A stretch of 64,000 nucleotides of DNA from Devosia sp. 66-14 (lineage in GTDB: Bacteria > Pseudomonadota > Alphaproteobacteria > Rhizobiales > Devosiaceae), in assembly GCA_001899085.1 (NCBI GenBank), contig MKVB01000004.1:20231-84230 (forward strand), in the 5' to 3' direction. The notes beneath the pieces are model-generated. The model did not search any database, was not told the origin of the DNA, and saw only the letters and a list, made by a program, of their open reading frames with translations. Each line of letters opens with the position of its first letter. Positions within the stretch are counted from its first letter, which is position 1. Of this stretch, positions 41,383 to 50,675 are shown piece by piece. Position numbers and translations under genes: made by a program.

Positions 41383-42237
41383 TCACTCCACCGTCAGCGC
41401 CACCAGTTCCCCGGTCTGCGTCAGCGGCACATACACCACCTTGCCCTCGACCCACAGGTCCGCCGCGCCCGGCGCCAGTGTCGTGAGCGTCGTCACCTTG
41501 TCGTCGGCATAGGTGAGAATGGTGCCGGCCGGATTGTCGTCGAACACCAGGCTGTCGCCGAGCCGGGCGACGCCGTCGGTGAGGGCGACGCCCATGGCGC
41601 CGCTGAGCGGGGTGATGGCCTTGGTGCCCAGGTCCACTGCCTGCAGCCCGCCTTTGCTGTCGAAGCTGAAGTCGGGTTTCATGCCGGTGCCCATCGAGCC
41701 GACGATCAGGGTCTTGCCGTCGATGAACAGGCCATTGGGGGTGGCGAGTTTCTCGTCCGCGAGCCACTTCTCCACTGCGCCGCCCGAGAGCTTGTAGATC
41801 GCCGAGCCCATGAGGTCGCTGACATAGACATCGGCGCCATCGCTGGTGACGTCATTGGGGAACATCGCGCCCTCGAGCGCGTGGGTGGTGACGATCGAGC
41901 CGTCCGCCAGCTTGATCTCGACCAACCCGTTGCTGTCGGCAACGAACAGGCTGTCGCCGACGATCGCCATGCCCTTGGGGTCGGTGAGGCCGCTGGTCCA
42001 CTGCTCGGTGACCAGCTTGCCGTCGGGCGAGACGATCGACAGGTAGCCATCGGCGCCGCCATCAGGCCCGAACGTTGCCATGTTGCCGACGATCAGCCGG
42101 TCGTTGGCTTTGTCGAAGATCACCGATTCCGGCATTTTCAGCCCACCCAGGCGCCAGCTTTCAGTGGCGGTCTGCGCCGAAGCGCCGAGGGTGCCGGCCG
42201 CAACGAGGCCGAGGGCGAGGCTCAATCGCAAAAACAT
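41383..42237 (-). CDS. Exported SMP-30/gluconolactonase-like beta-propeller
   Basis: This is a 284-residue protein with signal peptide MFLRLSLALGLVAAGTLGASA. The mature protein has six-bladed propeller signatures: MPESVIFDKANDRLIVGN, TDPKGMAIVGDSLFVAD, MFPNDVTSDGADVYVSD and ATPNGLFIDGKTLIVGS. This resembles SMP-30/gluconolactonase proteins, which hydrolyse lactones using a metal ion. It is likely periplasmic; the substrate is unknown. A palindromic repeat lies directly downstream. Confidence 0.8.
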   Translation of the reverse strand: MFLRLSLALGLVAAGTLGASAQTATESWRLGGLKMPESVIFDKANDRLIVGNMATFGPDGGADGYLSIVSPDGKLVTEQWTSGLTDPKGMAIVGDSLFVADSNGLVEIKLADGSIVTTHALEGAMFPNDVTSDGADVYVSDLMGSAIYKLSGGAVEKWLADEKLATPNGLFIDGKTLIVGSMGTGMKPDFSFDSKGGLQAVDLGTKAITPLSGAMGVALTDGVARLGDSLVFDDNPAGTILTYADDKVTTLTTLAPGAADLWVEGKVVYVPLTQTGELVALTVE

Positions 42238-42380
42238 GGTCTTCCTCCGATTATGGATTTTGGCCGGCTTCCGCCGCTGGCGTTCCGGCGGCGCGAGCCT
42301 AGCGAACCTCGAACAAGGTTCGGCCTTTGCTCGACATCAGCGAAAGGCATGACCGGGGGTTGTCGAACCCCTCGCCAATG

Positions 42381-42397
42381 TTTAGAATAATTCTAAA
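42381..42397. promoter_or_regulatory. Irr box (ICE-type iron control element) before mbfA
   Basis: TTTAGAA, TAA, TTCTAAA form a perfect dyad that fits the Irr/ICE motif of rhizobial iron regulation. It lies 18 bases before the mbfA start, consistent with repression by Irr when iron is low. Confidence 0.8.
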
Positions 42398-42415
42398 CTG
42401 AATGGCTAGAGCGCT

Positions 42416-43399
42416 ATGTTTGCACGTCTTCTTCACCCGCACCGGCGGGATTTCCGGTCTCTCGACGAGCGCGAGATCCTGTCCCTGGCGGTCGCCGCCG
42501 AAGAGGAAGATGGCGCCATCTATGCCGAGATCGCCGAGCGCTTCGCTTCGCGCTACCCGGCCACCGCAAAAGTGTTCGAGGGGATGGCGGTCGAGGAAGA
42601 CGGGCATCGCCGCCGGCTGCTCGACCTCTATGTCGAAAAGTTCGGCTCGCGCCTCGTGCCGATCCGGCGCGAGCATGTGCGCGGCTTCCTCGAGCGCAAG
42701 CCCGTCTGGCTGATGGAGACCATGAGTCTGGAGGCGGTGCGCCAGATGGCCTTCGAGATGGAGGCGGCGGCGTCGCGTTTCTATACCGAGGCGGCGGGGC
42801 GGGCCACCGATGTCGAGGTGCGAAAGCTGCTCGGCGATCTCGCCGTGGAAGAGCGCGAGCATGCCAATCTCGCCGGCAAGCTCGAAGAGCAGGTGCTCGG
42901 CGCCGAGGAGCGGGCCGCCGAAAAGAGCGAGGAGCACCGGCAGTTTCTTTTGACCTATGTGCAGCCCGGTCTCGCCGGGCTGATGGACGGCTCGGTGTCG
43001 ACCCTGGCGCCGGTCTTTGCCGCCGCCTTCGCCACCGGCAATACCTGGTCGACCTTCCTCGTCGGCCTCGCCGCCGCGGTGGGCGCCGGCATCTCGATGG
43101 GCTTTACCGAAGCCGCGGCCGATGACGGCAAGCTCACCGGCCGCGGCTCGCCGCTGATCCGCGGCGTGGTCACCGGCGCGATGACGGCGCTGGGCGGCCT
43201 CGGGCACGCGCTGCCCTATCTGATCCCGCATTTCTGGACCGCGACCGGCGTCGCCGCTGCCGTGGTGGTGATCGAGCTCTGGGCCATCGCCTTCATCCAG
43301 AACCGCTACATGCAGACCCCGTTCTGGCGCGCCGCCTTGCAGGTGGTGCTGGGCGGAGCGCTGGTGTTTGCCGCGGGGATCATCATCGGCAGCGCCTAG
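42416..43399 (+). CDS. mbfA: Membrane-bound ferritin MbfA (rubrerythrin plus VIT1)
   Basis: This is a 327-residue iron exporter/ferritin-like fusion. The N-terminal di-iron rubrerythrin domain (about 1-165) contains EEEDGAIY, EEDGHRRRLL, FEMEAAASRFY and EEREHANLAG, giving the Glu and His ligands. The C-terminal half is a VIT1/CCC1-like membrane domain with five helices (GLMDGSVSTLAPVFAAAFAT; GISMGFTEAAADDGKLTGRG). In Agrobacterium and Bradyrhizobium, MbfA exports iron and protects against peroxide and is repressed by Irr. The Irr-type box upstream agrees. Confidence 0.95.
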   Translation: MFARLLHPHRRDFRSLDEREILSLAVAAEEEDGAIYAEIAERFASRYPATAKVFEGMAVEEDGHRRRLLDLYVEKFGSRLVPIRREHVRGFLERKPVWLMETMSLEAVRQMAFEMEAAASRFYTEAAGRATDVEVRKLLGDLAVEEREHANLAGKLEEQVLGAEERAAEKSEEHRQFLLTYVQPGLAGLMDGSVSTLAPVFAAAFATGNTWSTFLVGLAAAVGAGISMGFTEAAADDGKLTGRGSPLIRGVVTGAMTALGGLGHALPYLIPHFWTATGVAAAVVVIELWAIAFIQNRYMQTPFWRAALQVVLGGALVFAAGIIIGSA

Positions 43400-43408
43400 A
43401 GCGCCGAG

Positions 43409-43540
43409 AAAGGCCCCCTCACCCGCCGCCTCGCGGCGACCTCTCCCCCCAGGGAGAGGTGGTGCATGGGCACGATCTCGCCACAGCGCACCTCTCCCTG
43501 GGGGAGAGGTCGGTCCGAAGGACCGGGTGAGGGGGCCTTT
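43409..43540. repeat. Palindromic repeat with 16-bp perfect terminal inverted repeats
   Basis: AAAGGCCCCCTCACCC at 43409 is repeated inversely as GGGTGAGGGGGCCTTT ending at 43540. Internal arms are GACCTCTCCCCCCAGGGAGA and its mirror. A second copy at 52542-52676 forms the end of trhO. Confidence 0.65.
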
Positions 43541-43637
43541 TGGCTGTCGACAATGCTCAAAAACACACACGCTTCGATCGAAGCGTTCATGATCCTGCGG
43601 CAGCCTCTCATCCCGGGCCGCCGGTTATGACCGCCGT

Positions 43638-43772
43638 TCAGTTGGCGACGACGAAGAACACCACCAGCACCAGGACGGCGAACAGCCCGACCAGGAATGG
43701 CCATGGCAACAGATGCAGTTCGTGCTGGGTTTCGAGGCCGTGATCGACGTTTTCGTGGCGGATACCCTGCAT
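43638..43772 (-). CDS. 44-residue single-pass membrane protein
   Basis: The frame begins MQGIRHENVDHGLETQHELH, and the second half is one hydrophobic helix (WPFLVGLFAVLVLVVFFVVAN). GGAGGCTGCC gives a strong ribosome-binding site. Function unknown. Confidence 0.6.
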   Translation of the reverse strand: MQGIRHENVDHGLETQHELHLLPWPFLVGLFAVLVLVVFFVVAN

Positions 43773-43896
43773 AGGCAGCCTCCGGTCATGAACGCCGGCG
43801 CCAGTCGCGCGCCGGCAGGGCCATGATAGCACCGTCCGCCGGGCGGCGGAACTGCTCCCGCCTGGGCGCCCGCTCGGCGAGGATCAACTGCTCCTG

Positions 43897-44787
43897 TTAC
43901 GCCGCCGGTGGTGCGAACACGGTGATGGCCCCGGGGCGAATGCGGAAATGCGCCGGGGTCTGGGTGACGATGTCGCCATCGAGATTGACCGGGCGCGGCT
44001 TGCGCGTGCGGATGTCGAACTCGACCGCCCGGGCCGTGCGCACTTCTTCCCAGGCGCCGTGCGTGCCGGAACGGAAGGCGCGCAGCATCAGCGCCAGCTT
44101 CCAGACATTGTCGATCTCGAGGCTGTAGAGGTCGAGCGTGCCGTCCTCGATGCTGGCATCCTGCTCGATCACCGTGCCGCCGCCATAGTGCCGGCCGTTA
44201 CCCACCGCGATCTGGTAGGTTTTGACGTGCGAGGTCCCCTCGCGGTTGATGATCGTGGCGCTGAACGGCCGGGCCTGCAGCAGCACCTTGAGCGCGCCGA
44301 TGGCATAGCCGAGCCGGCCCCAGCGCCGCTTGGTCTCGGCCGTCAGTCCCATGGCGAGATCGGCGCCCAGCCCGATGGTCGCGACATTGAAGAACGGGTG
44401 GCCGTTGACGTCGCCGAGGTCGACCCGGCGCTGGTTGCCGGCGACGATGATGTCGGCGGCGAGGTCGAGCTGCGTCGGGATTTCGAGGGTGCGGGCAAGG
44501 TCGTTGGCGGTGCCCATCGGCAGGATGCCCATCGGCAGCCCCGCTGCGACCACGCCATTGGCGGCCGCGTTGATGGTGCCGTCGCCGCCGCAGACGATGG
44601 CGAGATCGGCCTCGTGCCGGCGCCTGACGATGTCGGCCGCCACTTCTCCCGGCGAGCTGAACCGCTCGATCACCACGTCGATGCCGCCGGCATCCAGCCG
44701 GGCGACGATCGGATCGAGGCTTTCGGTGCCGCGCCGCGCATTGGGATTGACCAGCATCAGCGCCCGGCGGCGCGCGGGAAGGCTCAT
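43897..44787 (-). CDS. Diacylglycerol-kinase-family lipid kinase (YegS-like)
   Basis: This is a 296-residue lipid kinase. The nucleotide-binding motif is VCGGDGTINAAANG (about residues 64-77), the substrate loop is ILPMGTANDLARTL, and the second beta-rich domain has NVATIGLGADL, GGGTVIEQDASIEDG and the final NLDGDIV. It phosphorylates a lipid alcohol at the cytoplasmic face of the membrane. The ATG at 44787 starts MSLPARRRALMLVNPNARRG, with the family's VNPNA at the N-terminus. Confidence 0.9.
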   Translation of the reverse strand: MSLPARRRALMLVNPNARRGTESLDPIVARLDAGGIDVVIERFSSPGEVAADIVRRRHEADLAIVCGGDGTINAAANGVVAAGLPMGILPMGTANDLARTLEIPTQLDLAADIIVAGNQRRVDLGDVNGHPFFNVATIGLGADLAMGLTAETKRRWGRLGYAIGALKVLLQARPFSATIINREGTSHVKTYQIAVGNGRHYGGGTVIEQDASIEDGTLDLYSLEIDNVWKLALMLRAFRSGTHGAWEEVRTARAVEFDIRTRKPRPVNLDGDIVTQTPAHFRIRPGAITVFAPPAA

Positions 44788-44850
44788 CGGGTGGGGCTCA
44801 CGTTGCGAACGGCCGTAGATGGAGGTGCCGGCAGCGATCCACAAGCGCGG

Positions 44851-45486
44851 CTAGATGCCGCCGCGCGCCTTCACCAGCTCGCGCATCGCCGCCGCTTCGG
44901 CGTCGGTTTCCGACGCCAGCCCGTGCGCAACGCCCACCCGGTCGAGCTCCGGGCGGTTCTGGCTCGCCTTGAACTTGGCGTCGATGGCGGCGATTTCGAT
45001 CTCGATGCCGACAATGCCCTTGAGCTGGCTGGCGATGAAGGCGTCGGGCGCATCGGAAACCGCCCACGGCTTCTGCCGGCTGCCCTCGTGCCGGTCGGTC
45101 AGCGCCGAGACATTGGCATGCAGCCACGCCGCATCGTCGATGATCCGGGCCGTCCCCCGCACCTGGACGATCGCATAGTTCCAGGTCGGCACCACTTTGC
45201 CGTCGACCGCCTTCTGCGGGTACCAGCTGGGCGTGATGTAGTGCTCGGTCCCCTGGAACACCACCAGCGCGTCAGGGCTCCAGCCCAGCGCTTTCCATTG
45301 CGGGTTGGCCCGCGACATGTGGCAGCGCAGCGTCCCTAGCGGTCCTGCGTCGCGGTAGAGCAGGAACGGAATCGGGTTGGCCAGCAGCCCGTCGCCGGCC
45401 GAGATCAGCAGCCCGAGCGGATGCGCGGCGATAAACGCCTGCTGCGTTTCGAGGTCGGTCTCGCGAAAGGCTGGTGGCTGGTACAT
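44851..45486 (-). CDS. paiB: PaiB-like FMN-binding negative transcriptional regulator
   Basis: This is a 211-residue protein of the PaiB/FMN-binding split-barrel family: start MYQPPAFRETD, LLISAGDGLLANPIPFLL, HMSRANPQWKAL, VFQGTEHYITPSWYP and KVVPTWNYAIVQVRG. Family members are described as negative regulators of sporulation or protease genes in Bacillus, but many act more likely as flavin-binding proteins. It lies upstream of the lipid kinase gene in the same direction. Confidence 0.92.
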   Translation of the reverse strand: MYQPPAFRETDLETQQAFIAAHPLGLLISAGDGLLANPIPFLLYRDAGPLGTLRCHMSRANPQWKALGWSPDALVVFQGTEHYITPSWYPQKAVDGKVVPTWNYAIVQVRGTARIIDDAAWLHANVSALTDRHEGSRQKPWAVSDAPDAFIASQLKGIVGIEIEIAAIDAKFKASQNRPELDRVGVAHGLASETDAEAAAMRELVKARGGI

Positions 45487-45515
45487 GGAGCGGGCCCCTA
45501 GGAAGCTGGTGTGGT

Positions 45516-45959
45516 TCAGCCGATGCGCAGCGGCTCGGGCTCGAGCGCTACGTGGAGCTCGTGCCGTCCCGCCGCGAGGCCGGGCGCATAGCCGAAATCG
45601 AGCTTGTAATCGGTGGCTTTCAACCCCGCCACCGCGGCATGTGCGTAGAGCTTTTCGAACCCGCCGGCGATATCGGCCAGCGGGCCGTCATGGTGCAGCC
45701 GGAGGTAGCGCTGCGCCGGGATGACGATCCGGGTCATGCCGTCGGGCACCTCGGTCTTTTTTGCGGCGAGATAGCCGACCAGTTCGCGATAGACCCCGCC
45801 CTCGCGCGACAGCGACACTTCGAGAAACGAAGTGGCGCCGGTATCGGTCTCGAACAGCCGGGTCCAGGCGGCAGGCACGGCCCTGGGCAGCTCGTTCCAG
45901 GGCGCCTCGACCAGAACGCCGATGGCGATCATCTCGGGCAGGTCGATCGTCTCGATCAT
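45516..45959 (-). CDS. GyrI-like effector-binding domain protein
   Basis: This is a 147-residue stand-alone GyrI/AraC-effector-type domain: EMIAIGVLVEAPWNEL and the second half RYLRLHHDGPLADIAGGFEK, ending YAPGLAAGRHELHVALEPEP. Such proteins bind small hydrophobic ligands in a beta-alpha barrel. The start overlaps the GMC oxidoreductase stop by four bases (ATGA), so both should be co-translated. It may serve as a ligand-binding helper. Confidence 0.8.
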   Translation of the reverse strand: MIETIDLPEMIAIGVLVEAPWNELPRAVPAAWTRLFETDTGATSFLEVSLSREGGVYRELVGYLAAKKTEVPDGMTRIVIPAQRYLRLHHDGPLADIAGGFEKLYAHAAVAGLKATDYKLDFGYAPGLAAGRHELHVALEPEPLRIG

Positions 45960-47578
45960 CGATGGTCCTCGGCGATCAGCGTCGCTGCCTTCGAACCGAT
46001 GGCCATGGCGGCGGCATTGGTATTGGCCGACGGAATGGCCGGAATGATGGAGCAGTCGATGACCCGCAGGCCCTCGATGCCGCGCACCCTGAGCCGCGCA
46101 TCGACCACCGCCATCGGATCGTCTTCGCGCCCCATCTTCAACGAGCCCGAGGGGTGATAGTTGGTCTTGACTGTCTCCTGCGCAAAACGCGTCATGCCGG
46201 CGAGATCGGTCACGTCCTTGCCCGGCAGGATTTCTTCCTTGATCTTCGATAGGAACGGCTCGGTCTCGAGCAGCCGGCGCGCGTGGCGCATCGAGGCGAG
46301 GGTGAGCCGCAGGTCTTCCGGGTCGCCGAAGAAATTGCAGTCCACCACCGGTTGCGCCGCCGGATCGGCCGAGCGCAGCCGCACCGTGCCGCGCGCCTTT
46401 GGCCTGAGCAGGCACGAGGTGAAGGTGACACCCCAGGTCGGCTTGGCTTTCGATACGTCGCGATCCTGGTAGACGATCGGGGCGCAGTAAAGCTGGATGG
46501 TCGGCCGCTCGCCGCCATCGGGATCGTAGAACAGGCAGGCCTCGATGCCGGTAGTGGTGACCGGGCCCGAGTTGAACAGCAGGTATTGCAGGCCATTGCG
46601 GAGCATCGGCCAGCCCTTGTCCTGGCCGAAATAGCCCGATCTGCCCTTGGTGGTGGCGATCACCGGGACCTCGTGATGGTCCATGAGGTTCGAGCCGACG
46701 CCGGGCAGGTCGGCCAGCACCGGAATCTGGAAATCGTCGAGATGGTCGGCCGGCCCGATGCCGCTCAGCATCATCAGCTTGGCCGAGTTATAGGTGCCTG
46801 CCGCCACCAGCACCTCGCGCCCGGCCCGCGCCTCGTGCGGATCGCCGTCGCGGCTATAGGCGACGCCGACGGCCCGCCCGTTCTCGATGATGATGCGGTC
46901 GACCCGGGCCCCGGTGACGATGGTCAGCCGCCGGTCACGCCGCAGCGGATCGAGAAAGGCCTTCTTGCCGTCCGAGCGTTCCTTGTAGCGGCCCCACTGG
47001 CCATAGGTGTGCTGCATGATGCCCACCCCGCTCTGCCGCTCGCCGTTGAAATCGGGGTTGTAGCGATGCCCCAGTCCCTGCGCCGCGAGCAGAAAGTCCT
47101 CGGTGGTGTCGGAGATGTGGCCGGGGTCGGAGACCCTGAGATTGCCCGATATGCCGTGATACTGGTCGTTGAACCGCGTGTTGCGCTCGAGCCCGCGGAA
47201 ATGCTTGAGCATATCCGCATAACTCCACTCTTCGGTGTTGCCGAGCCCGGCCGCCCAGCCGTCATAGTCTTCCTTCTGGCCACGCATATAGACCATGGCG
47301 TTGACGGCACTGCCGCCGCCCAAGGCCTTCGCCACCGGCACGATCGGCGCTCGCCCGCCCAGTTGCGGCTGCGGCACCGTCTTGTGCATTTCGAGGAACG
47401 TGTCCTCGGCCAGGTACTTCATGTAGCCGGCCGGCATCGCCATGATCCGGTTGGTCGAGCGCGGTCCGCGCTCGATGATCAGCACCGAATAGCCGAACTC
47501 CCGGACCAGCCGCATCGCCGCCACCGACGCCGCCGAGCCGCCGCCGCAGATGATGAAATCGAAGCTCCGTTCGGCCAT
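45956..47578 (-). CDS. GMC-family FAD oxidoreductase (choline-dehydrogenase-like)
   Basis: This is a 540-residue flavoenzyme. The ADP-binding motif is FIICGGGSAASVAAMRL (with Ala at the last Gly position), and the FAD/GMC signatures are KALGGGSAVNAMVYMRGQ and VLVAAGTYNSAKLMMLSGIG. The C-terminal catalytic region TNYHPSGSLKMG carries the His. It oxidises alcohol groups with FAD. AAGGGA precedes the ATG at 47578. It shares an overlap with the GyrI-like gene. Confidence 0.92.
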   Translation of the reverse strand: MAERSFDFIICGGGSAASVAAMRLVREFGYSVLIIERGPRSTNRIMAMPAGYMKYLAEDTFLEMHKTVPQPQLGGRAPIVPVAKALGGGSAVNAMVYMRGQKEDYDGWAAGLGNTEEWSYADMLKHFRGLERNTRFNDQYHGISGNLRVSDPGHISDTTEDFLLAAQGLGHRYNPDFNGERQSGVGIMQHTYGQWGRYKERSDGKKAFLDPLRRDRRLTIVTGARVDRIIIENGRAVGVAYSRDGDPHEARAGREVLVAAGTYNSAKLMMLSGIGPADHLDDFQIPVLADLPGVGSNLMDHHEVPVIATTKGRSGYFGQDKGWPMLRNGLQYLLFNSGPVTTTGIEACLFYDPDGGERPTIQLYCAPIVYQDRDVSKAKPTWGVTFTSCLLRPKARGTVRLRSADPAAQPVVDCNFFGDPEDLRLTLASMRHARRLLETEPFLSKIKEEILPGKDVTDLAGMTRFAQETVKTNYHPSGSLKMGREDDPMAVVDARLRVRGIEGLRVIDCSIIPAIPSANTNAAAMAIGSKAATLIAEDHR

Positions 47579-47761
47579 GTACAATCCCTTGCAACGCGCC
47601 CGTTTTAGCTGTCCGCCGGGGCCTTGGATAGGCCGCTATGCGCTTGCGCTCGTGCAGCAATTCGGCAACGCAGCGGTTCAAATCTCCCGGTAGAAGTTGC
47701 CCTCGGCTTGCCAGAGTTCTGCCGCAGTGCAAGTCTTTCGCCCAGTTGTTGAGGGCGGGCC

Positions 47762-48673
47762 ATGTCAATATTGCGTGTGACCAAAGCAGCGCTGCTGGCC
47801 AGCGTGTTTTCCATTTCTTTCGGCTACGCCGCGACGGCCGCCGACCTGATCCTGTCGCCGGAGCCGATCGCCGAGCAGTATGTCGACCTGGTGCTGCCCG
47901 CGGTTTCGGGCATCAACGGCAAGCTGGAAATTGATTTCGGCGGCATTACCGATCCCGATAGCGCCACCTTCCGGGCCGCCGGCTCGCTGTCGGTGCCGAT
48001 CGGCGAGCGCTTCGGCGTTCAGGGCGACGTCTCGATCGGCAGTATCGATGGCAACTGGGCGTTCGGTGGTGCGGTGCACGCCTTCACCCGCGACCCGTCT
48101 TCCTATCTGCTCGGCGTCACCGCCGGCGTGGTCGTCGCCGATGGTGCCCGCCTCGCCGCCGTCGGTCCCGAGGCCGAACTCTATCTCGACCGCATCAGCC
48201 TCGAGGGCTGGGCCGGCTGGGCCGCGATCGACTATGACGACGTCCTGACGCCCAACGAGAACGGCTTCTTCGCCATCGGCGATGTCGCCTGGTACCCGAC
48301 CGACGATTGGCGCATCAGCCTGGGCGGCGCGTCGATCCTCGGGCGTGAATCGCTGAAGCTTGCCACCGAGTATCAGTTCAGCGGCCTCGGCTTCCCGCTC
48401 TCGGGCGTCGGCGAGGTGCGCGCTTACGACACCGGCGCCTACAGCTTCCGCGTCGGCATCAAGGGCTACCTCGGCGACTCGGGCAAGAGCCTCATCGATC
48501 GCCACCGCCAGGACGATCCGCCGAACCGTGCACTGGACCTGTTCAGCGCTGCGGGGGATCTGCTCACCGAGCAGGTCGGTCCCGGCGGCCCGCCGGACGA
48601 GGCGTGCCCCTCCGAGAACGAGTCCTGGCAGTTCGTCGATGGCGAGTGGATGTGCGTTCCCGACGTCACCTGA
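47762..48673 (+). CDS. Exported outer-membrane-type protein of unknown function
   Basis: This is a 303-residue protein with signal peptide ending GYAATA and mature start ADLIL. From residue 45 it shows alternating beta strands (GKLEIDFGGI; FRAAGSLSVPIGERFGVQGDVSIG; AFGGAVHAFTRD), consistent with an outer-membrane barrel. It then has a soluble tail with two cysteines (DEACPSENESW and EWMCVPDVT). Similar proteins occur in Hyphomicrobiales, but the function is unknown. It is divergent from the GMC gene. Confidence 0.75.
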   Translation: MSILRVTKAALLASVFSISFGYAATAADLILSPEPIAEQYVDLVLPAVSGINGKLEIDFGGITDPDSATFRAAGSLSVPIGERFGVQGDVSIGSIDGNWAFGGAVHAFTRDPSSYLLGVTAGVVVADGARLAAVGPEAELYLDRISLEGWAGWAAIDYDDVLTPNENGFFAIGDVAWYPTDDWRISLGGASILGRESLKLATEYQFSGLGFPLSGVGEVRAYDTGAYSFRVGIKGYLGDSGKSLIDRHRQDDPPNRALDLFSAAGDLLTEQVGPGGPPDEACPSENESWQFVDGEWMCVPDVT

Positions 48674-48699
48674 TCGGCCGGCACTTCTGAGAGGTTGTC

Positions 48700-50025
48700 T
48701 TATGGGCGCGGCGCTGACCGCGCCCATTCGTTTATGTATTCGACATACTTGCCCGCTGCGGTCAGCGGGATCTCGTGCATCGGCACGAAGCGGACCTCAG
48801 CATCCGCAAAGAAGGCGGCGTGGAATTCCGCCCTGGCGGTGGCCTCGTCGGCTGCGACCGACCCGTCGCGCGGCACATAGCGGACTTCGAACTGCAGCGG
48901 CCCGACCTGGGCGATCTGCCAGAAGCTGCAATTGAGCGCCGTGCGCGCGCCGCTCCCCAGCATGGTCGCCACCTGCCGGCCATCGGGATGGCTGAAGATG
49001 GCGATGGATCGCCCCTCGATTGCTGCCAGCACCGGCAGGTGGCGTCCGCATGAACAGGGCGGGCCGAAGCGGGCAATGTCGCCCTGCTCGTAGCGGATGA
49101 GCGGCTGGGCCGTGCTGACGAACGGGGTGACGATGACGCGGCCGCTGACGCCCGGGGCCACCGCGCGGCCGGCGTCATCGACGATTTCCACCAGCACGCT
49201 TTCGGCGTTGATATGCATGCCGGTGCCGTGGGCGCAGGGATAGGCGAGTGGACCGCCCTCCTTGGAGCTGTAGAGTTCGAGCGACCGGGCTCCGAACACC
49301 CGCCGGCACACAGCCTTGTCCTCGTCATCCATGTGGCCGCCCTGGGCCAGCACATAGTGAAGCTGCAGATCGATGCCGAGCCGCTCCGCTTCAAGCGCCA
49401 GCACGTGCAAGGTCTTGGGGCCGGTGGAGTAGTAGCGCGAGCCGGTGCGTCCGATGAACTCCAGGTTCTCCTGCATCGTGGCATCGCTGTGCAGTTCGAA
49501 CGCCTGCCCGCGCTGGGCGGCCGCGTCCCACGATGGCCCCCAACGCCCGCGCAGGAACCCTTGCGGGTAAACCGAGCGGGGGTCGGAGCCAATGCGCGCG
49601 GTATACGCGGCCGACCAATCCAGATCGTGCCAGCGCTGCGCCCGCCAGCGATTGGCGTTGCTGGTGAGGAAGGTGAGCCGGTTGCTGGTGATCTGCACCG
49701 GCTCGCCTGTCGAACCCGAACTCGCGACGGTGCTGGCCTGGCCATGTCCTCGCGGCACGGCCACCGCCAGCATGGCGGCGCGGTGGGCACTCATATCGTG
49801 CCGGGTGACGATCGGGATTTCCTCCCATCGGTCCCAATCGATATCCCCCGATGGCGTGAACACCGGGTCCAGTCGTCGCTCGTAGAACGGCACATTGGCG
49901 CGGGCGTGCCGCAGCAGCTGGGCCAGTTGGCTGCGCTGATACGCCACCATGGTCTCGGGGAGCCAATACTGGCTCTCCATCAGCATGTCGTAGAATTCGT
50001 GCTGCAAGTCGCGCTGTTCGCCCAT
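48700..50025 (-). CDS. PaaK/CapK-like AMP-forming ligase family protein
   Basis: This is a 441-residue member of the phenylacetate-CoA ligase/F390-synthetase-like group of adenylating enzymes. The phosphate-binding loop is ASSGSTGEPVQI (about residues 99-110), ELYSSKEGG is the acyl-adenylate region, and LIRYEQGDIARF is the adenylation motif. The final Lys motif is LTAAGKYVEYI. It probably activates a carboxylic acid. The start at 50025 has a weak ribosome-binding site, and 50061 is possible. Confidence 0.85.
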   Translation of the reverse strand: MGEQRDLQHEFYDMLMESQYWLPETMVAYQRSQLAQLLRHARANVPFYERRLDPVFTPSGDIDWDRWEEIPIVTRHDMSAHRAAMLAVAVPRGHGQASTVASSGSTGEPVQITSNRLTFLTSNANRWRAQRWHDLDWSAAYTARIGSDPRSVYPQGFLRGRWGPSWDAAAQRGQAFELHSDATMQENLEFIGRTGSRYYSTGPKTLHVLALEAERLGIDLQLHYVLAQGGHMDDEDKAVCRRVFGARSLELYSSKEGGPLAYPCAHGTGMHINAESVLVEIVDDAGRAVAPGVSGRVIVTPFVSTAQPLIRYEQGDIARFGPPCSCGRHLPVLAAIEGRSIAIFSHPDGRQVATMLGSGARTALNCSFWQIAQVGPLQFEVRYVPRDGSVAADEATARAEFHAAFFADAEVRFVPMHEIPLTAAGKYVEYINEWARSAPRP

Positions 50026-50079
50026 GCGGGGGACTAAAGCCGAGCGGCGCGGCGCGGGCAAGACGGACAGATTCGCCGC

Positions 50080-50565
50080 TCACGCATAGGCGACACGCAG
50101 GCGGAGGCCGGTGCGGCTGAGCGTGAGGAAGGCGAAGAAGCCCGAGAGCAGCGCGGTGACGAAGTGGCAGGCGTCGCTCGTACCGATCGCCGGCGCCGTT
50201 ATCGACACCACCGTGGTGGCGTAGCGCATCGCAAAGATCGCCAGCAGCACCAGCAGCGAGATCCAGTCGCCCTTGAGGTGGACGACGCCGCGGCTCACCT
50301 GCGTGGTGCCGGCGCGGCTTTCGAGGGTGAGGCCGGCGCTGGTGCCCACGACGATGCCGATACCGAGCCCGGCCATCGCCGTCAGTGATCCGCCGAGTGC
50401 CGCGAGGTTCCAGCCGGCGAGGCCGAGGATGATGAGCGGCATCAGCACCAGTCGCGGTGCGCTGACGGTACGATCCTGGGTGCGCTTCAGGCCGATGCCG
50501 ATGATCAGCGCCAGGACCGGCCAGACCCAGAGCGGCGTGTGGGTGAGGATGCTGAGAGGGGACAT
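50080..50565 (-). CDS. DUF6622-like membrane protein
   Basis: This is a 161-residue protein with five predicted helices. It starts MSPLSILTHTPLWVWPVLAL, followed by RTVSAPRLVLMPLIILGL and GLGIGIVVGTSAG; the last two are about residues 101-120 and 130-150. The layout matches the DUF6622 family of small bacterial membrane proteins. It diverges from the LytTR gene, which may regulate it. Confidence 0.72.
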   Translation of the reverse strand: MSPLSILTHTPLWVWPVLALIIGIGLKRTQDRTVSAPRLVLMPLIILGLAGWNLAALGGSLTAMAGLGIGIVVGTSAGLTLESRAGTTQVSRGVVHLKGDWISLLVLLAIFAMRYATTVVSITAPAIGTSDACHFVTALLSGFFAFLTLSRTGLRLRVAYA

Positions 50566-50675
50566 GTGAACCTCGTAAGGGGTGGGTCACGGCGGGGTGC
50601 GGTGACTTGCCAGGCCGAGATCATCCGCTTAGCTCTAGGCCGCAATCTCGACTGCGCCGAACGTCCGGGAAATTC

